The notes beneath the pieces are model-generated. The model was given only the letters and a program-made list of their open reading frames with translations, had not been told where the DNA came from and ran no database searches. 5,025 nt of DNA from Candidatus Mesolinea sp. UBA5823 (GTDB lineage: Bacteria > Chloroflexota > Anaerolineae > Anaerolineales > Anaerolineaceae): NCBI GenBank assembly GCA_002417685.1, contig DICP01000068.1, positions 1 through 5,025 of the forward strand. The letters run 5' to 3'. The position numbers were made by a program, and so were the translations under genes. Each line of letters begins with the position of its first letter. The stretch's first letter is position 1. Of the stretch, positions 1 to 4,977 are shown in pieces.

Positions 1-21
1 TTCCGCCCGGTGATGAAGTAA
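1..21 (+). CDS. 3' end of a gene cut by the window edge (last six codons)
   Basis: The first 21 bases read FRPVMK followed by TAA. Six codons alone would not support a gene. The support is that the same six residues and stop, with the same 3' flank and a related terminator, recur at 1572-1637, where the frame extends much further upstream. The two base differences in these six codons are both synonymous (Phe TTC/TTT and Arg CGC/CGG), which suggests that both copies were under protein-level selection as they diverged. An intrinsic terminator follows 18 bases after the stop. The product is not recognised. Confidence 0.6.
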   Translation, partial: FRPVMK

Positions 22-39
22 GCTGGAGAAGAAATTTAG

Positions 40-68
40 GCGCTCCCAGTAAACGGGGGCGCTTTTTT
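40..68 (+). terminator. Intrinsic terminator of the left-edge gene
   Basis: The arm GCGCTCCC (40-47) pairs with GGGGGCGC (55-62) over eight pairs, one of them a T-G wobble. The loop is seven bases (48-54) and six T residues follow at 63-68. It is the strongest terminator in the window and should insulate the AT-rich region to its right from the upstream gene. Confidence 0.88.
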
Positions 69-133
69 GTTAAATTGATCATAATACGTATTGGGGCAAG
101 GAAAGCACCGATAATTAAAGAATCGACACAACA

Positions 134-195
134 CTTTGAAAGAAACATGTATATTTTTACAAAGCCCAAAAAGCTTTGAAAAAATCTTTCAAAGC
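134..195. repeat. Three CTTTGAAA units, two forming a perfect hairpin
   Basis: CTTTGAAA occurs at 134-141 and 174-181, and its complement TTTCAAAG at 187-194. The last two, each extended by one base (GCTTTGAAA at 173-181 and TTTCAAAGC at 187-195), form a perfect nine-pair inverted repeat with a five-base centre. No T-run follows, so it is not an intrinsic terminator. A protein-binding site or a structured element end is possible. No function can be assigned. Confidence 0.4.
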
Positions 196-230
196 ACGGA
201 TGATTAGTGAACTGAGACGTTTTTCATTAC

Positions 231-255
231 AGCCAAGTTGGCTTAGCTATAGCCA
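231..255. repeat. Nested short dyads built on AGCCA/TGGCT
   Basis: AGCCAA (231-236) and TTGGCT (238-243) form a perfect dyad around a single base. The TGGCT arm at 239-243 can alternatively pair with AGCCA at 251-255. Two mutually exclusive small stems therefore share one arm. The stems are short and the meaning is unknown. Confidence 0.3.
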
Positions 256-538
256 CGCCAGGATTATAAGCAGACTCTAGCGAGAGGATAACGTGGATCC
301 CCAGATCTAACCCTTCTTGATCGAGCAGCAGATTTATTATTGTCCAAAAACAAAATAGAACAAACAAAGCGTCTAAACATTCGCGGCCATTGCTACACAA
401 GCTTTTGAAAAATCTGGAGCATTGGTTAATATCTTTCTGCGAAAAACTTATATAAAGAACCTTAGATAAACCATACTTGTTATAAGCATATAAAAGGATT
501 ATCTAAAGATTTAGAAATCCTCAAACAATTAGAAGACT

Positions 539-567
539 TTCATACCTAGTCTCAAAAATTGTAGTAT
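539..567 (+). promoter_or_regulatory. Weak candidate promoter for the orphan gene
   Basis: TTCATA (539-544) and TAGTAT (562-567) lie 17 bases apart, each matching four of six bases of the -35 and -10 consensus. In DNA this AT-rich such matches are common. The main support is position, ahead of the only gene of the region and directly next to the dyad at 574-597. Confidence 0.25.
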
Positions 568-573
568 GATTTT

Positions 574-597
574 AAAGTAATAGGTGACCGTTACTTT
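574..597. promoter_or_regulatory. Inverted repeat upstream of the orphan gene, possible operator
   Basis: AAAGTAA (574-580) and TTACTTT (591-597) are perfect seven-base arms separated by ten bases that include the small palindrome GGTGACC (583-589). Arm centres are 17 bases apart, somewhat more than the 10-11 bp of one helical turn. The dyad lies just downstream of the candidate -10 and 58 bases before the orphan gene's ATG, a fitting place for a repressor site. No regulator gene is visible next to it. Confidence 0.35.
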
Positions 598-654
598 TGA
601 AGAAGATTGATAAAAACGTCAACAATCTAATTATTATTAAAAATAAATCCATTA

Positions 655-1401
655 ATGAAAAATAACGTGAATAATATAAAAACAGAATTTGCAAAACGAC
701 GATTGTTCTTATCTAATGGAGACAACTTTTACCATGTACTAAGTTTTACTCAGAGTCGGTCAGATGGAAGCATCTATGTTAGTTCCCCCGATTTTTTGAA
801 TTCAAAATTTCTAATTTTTAAAGAAAATGAAGGCAAAATTGAATTTTTACTTACGGATTCCCCTGGAGAAGGAAAACTTAGCATTCATGGCTCCGGTATG
901 GCAAAAATCACACCGAATGTTCCTAACCTTGTTATACGTGGAAATTTCCTACAAGATAAAACTAACAATACTTTAGGTGTTAGGCATTTATTTACGATAC
1001 AATTAGCAGAACCGAAATTTTCCCCTTCCTCGCCTGCGTTGCATCGGAAAAGTGATTTTATTATCACCTCGAAATCATTCAAGCCAAGCATCTTTATCTT
1101 TTTTGCGATACCAAGAATAAAAGATCTTTCAACAAGTTTCTATGTACATTTTGATATCGATGATCTAGAAAACTTACCACCAGAAGGAGGTGGTGGTTTA
1201 TTTGAGTTGTTGTATCATAATATCTTTTGGTTTGCGTATCGAACAAAACATATGGAAGTATGGCCTGAAACTTCTTTTATTAGTTATCATGACGGCTATT
1301 TGGTTCCAGTTATTATTGGAATTGGGGACAAAAAATTTAAAGCTGAGTTGCGTGTACCTGATTATAAGTTGGAAGGATCACGCCTAATTATATATTTGTA
1401 A
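655..1401 (+). CDS. Orphan hypothetical protein, 248 residues, AT-rich gene
   Basis: The product is not recognised as any family I know. The open frame is the only long one in the AT-rich region, and the ATG at 655 is the first standard start after the in-frame stop at 628-630. No clear Shine-Dalgarno sequence precedes it. The protein looks globular and rich in beta strand: alternating hydrophobic stretches occur at about 38-67, 75-96 and 108-120, with aromatic-rich segments at 145-167 and 183-198. A Gly run lies at 178-181, and the C-terminus is hydrophobic (RLIIYL). No signal peptide, membrane helix, nucleotide-binding loop or metal-binding motif is evident. Partial counting gives roughly 35% GC, against about 55% in genes on the right, which suggests horizontal origin. 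It has no co-directional partner within 500 bases and is bracketed by the two 3'-end repeats. A host-interaction or defence role is conceivable from context only. Confidence 0.72.
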   Translation: MKNNVNNIKTEFAKRRLFLSNGDNFYHVLSFTQSRSDGSIYVSSPDFLNSKFLIFKENEGKIEFLLTDSPGEGKLSIHGSGMAKITPNVPNLVIRGNFLQDKTNNTLGVRHLFTIQLAEPKFSPSSPALHRKSDFIITSKSFKPSIFIFFAIPRIKDLSTSFYVHFDIDDLENLPPEGGGGLFELLYHNIFWFAYRTKHMEVWPETSFISYHDGYLVPVIIGIGDKKFKAELRVPDYKLEGSRLIIYL

Positions 1402-1460
1402 TAATAAATAGATATAATTAAAAAAATTGTATTATTTAAAAGCTAATAAAGCACCATTAA

Positions 1461-1592
1461 AATATCTTCAACCGGCACGATGCAAAGCTATTAACTGAAG
1501 CCGTGAAGATGGTTACCCGCAAAATCCGCAATGACGGCGACGAACGTGGGATCATCGTGTATGGCTATAAGTTTCGGCCGGTGATGAAGTAA
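1461..1592 (+). pseudogene. Headless 3' fragment of a paralogue of the left-edge gene
   Basis: An in-frame stretch of 43 codons runs to TAA at 1590-1592 and ends GIIVYGYKFRPVMK. An in-frame stop at 1458-1460 closes it upstream, and there is no ribosome site or plausible start for so short a product. The last six residues equal those of the gene at the left edge. The change from AT-rich to balanced composition falls at about 1461-1470, so the break that removed the 5' part probably lies there. The fragment is charged (RHDAKLLTEAVKMVTRKIRN near its start) and its family is not recognised. A short functional peptide cannot be fully excluded, but a truncated gene remnant is far more likely. Confidence 0.6.
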
Positions 1593-1637
1593 GCTGGAGA
1601 AGAAATGCTTGCGCTCCCGGTGAACGGGGGGGTTTTT
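1572..1637 (+). repeat. Direct repeat copy B: gene 3' end plus worn terminator
   Basis: This is the counterpart of 1-68. It shares the last codons, the stop, the following 14 bases and the 5' arm of the terminator stem. It differs at two synonymous codon positions, four bases before the stem and two loop bases. The 3' arm has also decayed, GGGGGCGC becoming a run of seven G. The divergence argues for an old paralogue or duplication, not a recent target-site duplication. Confidence 0.78.
1611..1637 (+). terminator. Decayed but possibly active intrinsic terminator
   Basis: The stem CTCCCG (1614-1619) pairs with CGGGGG (1625-1630) over six pairs, one a T-G wobble, around the five-base loop GTGAA. 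Five T residues follow at 1633-1637, two bases past the stem. The outer pairs present in the copy at 40-68 are lost, so it should be weaker. Confidence 0.6.
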
Positions 1638-1906
1638 GTGTTTTAACGCCCAAAATTGCTCTCTTACTCGTGTTCTTTCACGGTACCCTGCGGGTAGGCT
1701 GCGCACTCGGAGACCGGCGAGAACAGAGGTACGATCACCTGGATTAACAGAACCAATACTTAATGAAAGTTTCTTCGAATGTTAGGTATGTTTCTAGGTC
1801 AGGATGGATTGTGTACTCAATTTAAGGCTAACCCACCCCTAAATAAAGTCCAATTTAACTGTTTACAAGTCCGTAACAAAACTTTGGTGGATTGTATAAG
1901 CAAAGG
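1638..1906. other. Intergenic stretch without a supportable gene
   Basis: No open frame with a start and ribosome site is visible. A GC-rich patch at about 1676-1740 interrupts otherwise AT-leaning DNA and holds the small hairpin TACCC-TGC-GGGTA at 1684-1696. One plus-strand frame through it stays open to the TAG at about 1780 but is rich in Arg and Pro and has no start. The patch may be another remnant. The remainder to 1906 leads into the toxin-antitoxin promoter and shows nothing clear. Confidence 0.5.
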
Positions 1907-1935
1907 TTGCAAACTATACGGCAATGCCGTATAAT
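1907..1935 (+). promoter_or_regulatory. Promoter of the higBA operon
   Basis: TTGCAA (1907-1912, four of six consensus bases) is followed after exactly 17 bases by a perfect TATAAT (1930-1935). Transcription would start near 1941-1943, only two to four bases before the toxin ATG at 1945. The 19-bp dyad at 1915-1933 occupies most of the spacer and four bases of the -10, the usual arrangement for tight autorepression. Confidence 0.85.
1915..1933. promoter_or_regulatory. Perfect 19-bp palindromic operator in the higBA promoter
   Basis: TATACGGC (1915-1922) and GCCGTATA (1926-1933) are perfect eight-base arms around the centre AAT. The site is two-fold symmetric, as expected for an HTH dimer, and overlaps the -10 hexamer. 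By analogy with other HigBA modules the ligand is inferred to be HigA or the HigBA complex, which would exclude RNA polymerase. The sequence shows the dyad and its position; the binding partner is inference. Confidence 0.8.
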
Positions 1936-1944
1936 AAGGGCACA

Positions 1945-2256
1945 ATGGAGTTTATTGAAACTACCACATTTACAAAGTATGTATATGAATACCTTTCTGA
2001 AGATGAATACATTGGGCTTCAAAGTTTCCTGGTTTTATATCCAAAATCAGGAAGGGTTGTTCCTGGCTCTGGCGGCGTCCGAAAAATTCGTTGGGCAATG
2101 TCGGGCAAGGGTAAAAGTGGTGGCGTGAGGATAATTTATTACTTCAAACCAAATGATAATGAAATTTGGCTGTTAACTATTTACAGTAAGAATGAAGTCG
2201 AAAATATCCCTGCCCACATTTTACGTAAGATTGCGAAGGAGATAGAAGATGGATAA
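1945..2256 (+). CDS. higB: HigB2-like RelE-superfamily mRNA endonuclease toxin
   Basis: The 103-residue product belongs to the HigB branch of the RelE superfamily. These toxins enter the ribosomal A site and cut mRNA, stopping translation when antitoxin is lost. The family pattern is clear: a short N-terminal strand and helix (FIETTTFTKYVYEYLSEDEY, 3-22), the GxGGVRKIRWA strand (41-51), the basic KGKSGGVRIIYYF segment (55-67) and LLTIYSKNE (76-84), then a C-terminal helix. From memory, the layout closely follows Vibrio cholerae HigB2. The basic and aromatic residues of the RelE fold active site are present, so it looks intact. An in-frame ATG at 1924 would give 110 residues, but it lies inside the operator and upstream of the -10, so it cannot be on this promoter's transcript; 1945 is chosen. 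The gene ends within the antitoxin gene (8-bp overlap). The toxin-first order is typical of higBA. Confidence 0.92.
   Translation: MEFIETTTFTKYVYEYLSEDEYIGLQSFLVLYPKSGRVVPGSGGVRKIRWAMSGKGKSGGVRIIYYFKPNDNEIWLLTIYSKNEVENIPAHILRKIAKEIEDG
2236..2241 (+). promoter_or_regulatory. Strong ribosome binding site of higA inside higB
   Basis: AAGGAG ends seven bases before the higA ATG at 2249 and lies within the last codons of higB. The toxin start has no comparable site on the predicted transcript. This contrast would favour antitoxin synthesis. Confidence 0.8.
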
Positions 2257-2536
2257 ACGTGATATTGGACAAGAAATCCTTGACGGCGTTCGCGAAATCA
2301 AAGCATACAAGGCAGGCAAAGGTGATCTGCGGGTTCGTACTTTAAGTGTTCCAGAATCGCCCAGAGTTATTAGGGAAAGATTACACCTGTCCCAAGCAGC
2401 TTTTGCGGGTATGATGGGCGTGAGCTTGCGTACTGTTCAAGATTGGGAACAAGGGCGACGAAAACCAAGCGGGCCTGCCTTAGCTTTGTTACGGATTGCA
2501 GAACAAAAACCGGATGTGTTTTTACATTTGTCATGA
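2249..2536 (+). CDS. higA: HigA2-like XRE-family antitoxin and autorepressor
   Basis: The 95-residue product is the antitoxin partner of the upstream toxin. It neutralises HigB by direct binding and is expected to repress the operon. An N-terminal region (1-32) of helix and mixed charge is the likely toxin-binding part. An XRE/Cro-C1 helix-turn-helix follows at about 36-90, with the typical run LSQAAFAGMMGVSLRTVQDW (47-66) and the QGRRKPSGPA tail (68-77) leading into the last helix (ALALLRIAEQKP). Length and order agree with V. cholerae HigA2. The ATG at 2249 overlaps the toxin stop by 8 bp and has AAGGAG seven bases upstream, so the start is secure and translation is likely coupled. The perfect dyad at 1915-1933 is the obvious target. 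No terminator is visible after it. Confidence 0.93.
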   Translation: MDKRDIGQEILDGVREIKAYKAGKGDLRVRTLSVPESPRVIRERLHLSQAAFAGMMGVSLRTVQDWEQGRRKPSGPALALLRIAEQKPDVFLHLS

Positions 2537-2591
2537 GTTTAGCCACGCCACATTGTAACTTCATGCCGTAAACGTGCTGATAATCGGATTA

Positions 2592-2614
2592 CATAAGCCC
2601 AAGCGTTGCTTATG
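2592..2614. repeat. Inverted repeat just upstream of the MBL hydrolase gene
   Basis: CATAAGC (2592-2598) and GCTTATG (2608-2614) are perfect seven-base arms around nine bases. The right arm contains an in-frame ATG (2612) three bases ahead of the preferred ribosome site. It could be an operator or a leader hairpin. No promoter was identified in 2537-2626. Confidence 0.4.
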
Positions 2615-2616
2615 AG

Positions 2617-2621
2617 TGAGG
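2617..2621 (+). promoter_or_regulatory. Ribosome binding site that decides the MBL gene start
   Basis: TGAGG ends five bases before the ATG at 2627. The alternative in-frame starts, TTG at 2606 and ATG at 2612, have no purine-rich sequence at the right distance. The start is therefore placed at 2627. Confidence 0.6.
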
Positions 2622-2626
2622 TTTCA

Positions 2627-3277
2627 ATGCAAATTCATCCCATTTCCTGTGGTCTTGGTTATGCCTTTCTGATAGAAAGCGAAGGCGGGCTGGTACTGGT
2701 GGATTGCGGCTCGCCACACCAAGAAAAGAAGGTGCTGGCGGCAATGGACGCACTGGGTCGGCACGACCTGAAGCTTATTTGGATCACGCATGCACACTAT
2801 GACCATTACGGCAGTGCTGCAGCTCTGCATGCTCAAACAGGCGTGCCAATAGGCGTGCATCCGGCAGACTCCGAGGCATTGCACGCAGGCCGCTCGGACT
2901 TGGGCATTGTTCGCGGAGTGGGACATCTTTTCCCTTTAGGGCTGGGCATTGCCAAGGTCTTTGTGCCGCTTCCACCTGTCAAACCAGAGGTGCTGCTCGA
3001 GGATGGGGCTAGCCTTATGGACTACGGATTAGCTGCACAGGTATTCCACACACCTGGACACACGCCCGGGCATTCCAGCCTCTGGTTAGAGGATGGCACC
3101 CTCATCATTGGCGATCTGATCGGTCAGAAAAAGCGCGCCTGCCGGCAAACGCTCTTAGCCACAGATTGGCAAGCACTCGAGGAGAGCCTTGCGCGCATGC
3201 AGGCACTCAAGCCCTGCAGAGTCTATTCTGGGCATTCTCCCCGTGCAATCCCTCGTGAAGAGTTTTGTAACCTTTAA
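2627..3277 (+). CDS. MBL-fold metallo-hydrolase (glyoxalase II-like)
   Basis: The 216-residue product has the full metallo-beta-lactamase fold signature for a two-metal site. The first strands end in VLVDCG (23-28). The HxHxDH motif reads HAHYDH (55-60), with ligands H55, H57, D59 and H60. HTPGHTPGH (141-149) supplies the next ligand, probably H145. IGDLI gives the bridging Asp, D163, and YSGHSP gives the final His, H203. The HPAD segment (78-81) is common in stand-alone MBL hydrolases of this size. These enzymes hydrolyse thioesters, lactones or other esters in the cytoplasm; the substrate cannot be told from the sequence. No signal peptide is present. The GC content is close to that of the genes to its right, unlike the orphan gene. 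It stands alone, 90 bases after higA and 113 before the epimerase gene. Confidence 0.9.
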   Translation: MQIHPISCGLGYAFLIESEGGLVLVDCGSPHQEKKVLAAMDALGRHDLKLIWITHAHYDHYGSAAALHAQTGVPIGVHPADSEALHAGRSDLGIVRGVGHLFPLGLGIAKVFVPLPPVKPEVLLEDGASLMDYGLAAQVFHTPGHTPGHSSLWLEDGTLIIGDLIGQKKRACRQTLLATDWQALEESLARMQALKPCRVYSGHSPRAIPREEFCNL

Positions 3278-3340
3278 AGCGGCGGAAAATTCACTATTTC
3301 GGCACAATCATTGCAGCCAAATCAGCACAAAATTAATCTA

Positions 3341-3349
3341 TGCTAAAAT
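3341..3349 (+). promoter_or_regulatory. Candidate extended -10 for the epimerase-glycosylase pair
   Basis: TGCTAAAAT has the TGn extension and five of six bases of a -10 hexamer, in the 113-base gap ahead of the epimerase ATG at 3391. No good -35 lies 17 bases upstream, so an extended -10 promoter is the only reading. It would give a leader of about 35 bases. Confidence 0.4.
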
Positions 3350-3390
3350 ATCGCACACATCATGACACATAGAGAGATTGAAAGTTAGCG

Positions 3391-4317
3391 ATGCGTTACT
3401 TAGTAACTGGAGGGGCAGGCTTTCTCGGAACCGCGCTGAGCAACCGGCTGGCACGTCAGGGGCACGAAGTGCTGGTGATAGACGATGCCTCCGCGGGTGA
3501 CCCAAGCCAGTTGCTGCCCGAAGTGCAGTTCGTCCGCGGGGATATCAACGACAAGGCACTGCTTTGGACGCTGCTACCCGGTGTTGATTGTGTCTTTCAC
3601 CTAGCTGCAAAGGTTTCTGTGCCAGAATCCCAGCTTTACCCGCGGGATTATGATACCGTAAATGTAGGTGGCACAGTTACCCTGATGGAAGCGATCCGCG
3701 ATATGAAAGTGCGGCGTGTGGTGCTTGCCTCCTCGGGTGCGATTTATGGCGAACAAGACGTGATCCCTTTCAAAGAGAGCTCCGAGGTGCACCCTCTTTC
3801 GGTTTATGCTGTCTCCAAATTAGCAGCAGAGTATTACGTAAGAACGATTGCGGCACAATGTGGTGTGGAAGCGGTGTGTTTGCGCATTTTTAATGCCTAT
3901 GGACCTGGTCAGCGGGTCCCCAATGCGCATCCGCCGGTGATTGCCAACTTCCTCAAGCATGCGCTCACCAATGGTTCCATCGTGGTCCATGGTGATGGCA
4001 GCCAAACGCGCGATTACGTCTATGTGGATGATGTGGTCAATGCCTTAGTCACATCCGCGACCGCAAAAGGCATAGACCAGGAGATTATAAATGTTGGCAG
4101 CGGCGTGGAAACCAGCGTCAAAGAACTGGTGCGCTTGATTGTGCAGGTGACGGAGACGAAACCGGAGGAAATCTACAACCCGCATAAAAGCGGCGGAGTC
4201 TCACGCATGGCTGCGGATATCTCCAAGGCATATGCGAAGCTCAACTATTTGCCGCTCATCCCGCTGGAAACCGGCTTGCGCCTGACGATAGAACGTGACC
4301 CTCAACTTAGAAAATAA
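3391..4317 (+). CDS. NAD-dependent epimerase/dehydratase (extended SDR, GalE-like)
   Basis: The 308-residue product is an extended short-chain dehydrogenase/reductase acting on nucleotide sugars. The N-terminal Rossmann motif is TGGAGFLG (6-13). The acidic residue after the second strand (VIDD, 29-32) predicts NAD preference. FHLAAKVSV (69-77) follows the fourth strand. The catalytic set is complete: SSG near 114-116 and YAVSK (139-143) with Y139 and K143. RIFNAYGPGQ (165-174) and RDYVYVDDV (208-216) are typical of UDP-sugar 4-epimerases and 4,6-dehydratases, and NVGSG (234-238) lies in the substrate domain. It is probably UDP-glucose 4-epimerase-like, but the exact sugar is uncertain and dTDP-sugar or fucose-pathway enzymes cannot be excluded. 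GAAAG (3380-3384) is a weak ribosome site six bases before the ATG. The 3' end overlaps the glycosylase gene by 23 bases. Confidence 0.92.
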   Translation: MRYLVTGGAGFLGTALSNRLARQGHEVLVIDDASAGDPSQLLPEVQFVRGDINDKALLWTLLPGVDCVFHLAAKVSVPESQLYPRDYDTVNVGGTVTLMEAIRDMKVRRVVLASSGAIYGEQDVIPFKESSEVHPLSVYAVSKLAAEYYVRTIAAQCGVEAVCLRIFNAYGPGQRVPNAHPPVIANFLKHALTNGSIVVHGDGSQTRDYVYVDDVVNALVTSATAKGIDQEIINVGSGVETSVKELVRLIVQVTETKPEEIYNPHKSGGVSRMAADISKAYAKLNYLPLIPLETGLRLTIERDPQLRK

Positions 4318-4948
4318 ACCCAGAGCGATTCTCCCGCGCAGCTTTTATGACCGCCCAGCGCCTCAGGTGGCGCCGCAGCTGATTGGCTGCCGGCTGGTGC
4401 GCCTTTTCAATGGTGAGCGCTTGGCGGGGCTGATCACAGAAACCGAAGCCTACCAAGGCGAAGAAGATTTGGCATGCCATGCCCGCGTTGGCCTTACACC
4501 ACGCACCGCGCCAATGTATGGACCGCCTGGACACGCTTATATTTACTTCACTTATGGCATGCACTGGCTGCTCAATGCCGTTACTGATAAAGAGGGGGTA
4601 CCAGCCGCAGTGCTCATCCGTGGGCTACTGCCCATTGAAGGGCTGGAAAAGATGGAAGAACTGCGTCCGACGCTCGATCGCGAAAATGGCTGGCTCAATG
4701 GACCTGCCAAACTGGCTCAAGCCTTAGCGCTGGATGGACAGCTGAACCGGGCTGACCTGTGTGCGCCGGACTCCAGCCTTTTTATTGAAGTGGGTGTGGA
4801 AGTTCCATCTACGTCCTTGCTGGTTAAACCCCGCGTAGGGATAAATTCGGTCCCAGAGCCTTGGCGCTCGGTGCCATGGCGCTGGCAAATCGGCCCGCAA
4901 ACGTTGCAAAAGTTGAGCAGCGATTTACGGATAGCGAGTGATTTATAA
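4295..4948 (+). CDS. mpg: 3-methyladenine DNA glycosylase, AAG/MPG family
   Basis: The 217-residue product is a monofunctional DNA glycosylase that starts base excision repair by cutting alkylated or deaminated purines (3-methyladenine, hypoxanthine) from the sugar. The fold motifs follow human AAG in order. ETEAY (49-53) holds the catalytic Glu, E51, and the stacking Tyr, Y53, matching human E125 and Y127. H62 matches H136. YIYFTYGMH (82-90) gives Y84 and Y87, matching Y159 and Y162. N94 matches N169, and R109 in VLIRG matches R182. NGPAKL (135-140) and VGIN (181-184) complete the signature. All key residues are present, so it should be active. The start is GTG at 4295, inside the epimerase gene. 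It is the only usual start upstream of the conserved core, but it lacks a clear ribosome site, so translation probably depends on the upstream gene. Confidence 0.94.
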   Translation: MTLNLENKPRAILPRSFYDRPAPQVAPQLIGCRLVRLFNGERLAGLITETEAYQGEEDLACHARVGLTPRTAPMYGPPGHAYIYFTYGMHWLLNAVTDKEGVPAAVLIRGLLPIEGLEKMEELRPTLDRENGWLNGPAKLAQALALDGQLNRADLCAPDSSLFIEVGVEVPSTSLLVKPRVGINSVPEPWRSVPWRWQIGPQTLQKLSSDLRIASDL

Positions 4949-4977
4949 TTGACTCCAAAAGGAAAAAAGCACCAATT

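Larger units (their letters stand above)
1..68 (+). repeat. Direct repeat copy A: gene 3' end plus terminator
   Basis: This segment matches 1572-1637. By hand alignment about 51 of the first 59 positions are identical. A continuous identical block covers the last coding codons, the stop and the bases after it (from GCCGGTG/CCCGGTG through GAAGAAAT). The four bases just before the terminator stem differ completely, while the 5' stem arm is identical. The conservation extends past the stop codon, so this is shared DNA ancestry and not only protein similarity. Confidence 0.8.
69..654. other. AT-rich region with no supportable gene; possible coding relics at 292-549
   Basis: No open frame here has a convincing start, ribosome site and length. 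Three short stop-limited stretches nevertheless read like ordinary protein. Frame 1 from 292 to 408 includes LLDRAADLLLSKNKIEQ. Frame 2 from 377 to 469 includes AFEKSGALVNIFLRK. Frame 1 from 466 to 549 includes GLSKDLEILKQLEDF. They are consecutive and overlap or abut, as expected if one helical protein gene had decayed through frameshifts. I do not recognise a family and chance is a real alternative. Other contents are a perfect 10-bp palindrome AATACGTATT at 83-92, the dyads at 134-195 and 231-255, and a weak promoter and operator candidate at 539-597. Confidence 0.4.

Noticed and set aside
250..260. TAGCCACGCCA repeated at 2540-2550
   Set aside because: A few exact 11-base repeats are expected by chance in 5 kb, and nothing else is shared around the two sites.
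1184..1192. AAGGAGGT inside the orphan gene, suggesting an internal start
   Set aside because: It encodes part of the Gly-rich segment. No start codon in any open frame follows at a useful distance, and the overlapping 65-codon frame looks random.
1491..1706. Minus-strand open frame of 71 codons across repeat copy B
   Set aside because: It runs antisense through the gene fragment and terminator, whose plus-strand reading is supported by the match to the left-edge copy.
1676..1740. GC-rich patch considered as a tRNA or structured RNA
   Set aside because: It has only a five-pair stem and small local pairings, with no cloverleaf and no T-loop consensus.
1638..1780. Plus-strand Arg/Pro-rich open frame through the GC-rich patch
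   Set aside because: It has no start codon or ribosome site, crosses the end of a terminator and matches no family I recognise.
1924..1944. Seven extra N-terminal codons of the toxin from ATG 1924
   Set aside because: They overlap the operator and the -10 hexamer and do not fit the usual HigB N-terminus.
1892..2128. Second plus-strand open frame of 78 codons over higB
   Set aside because: It is an alternate frame of the toxin gene, begins upstream of the promoter and has no family features.
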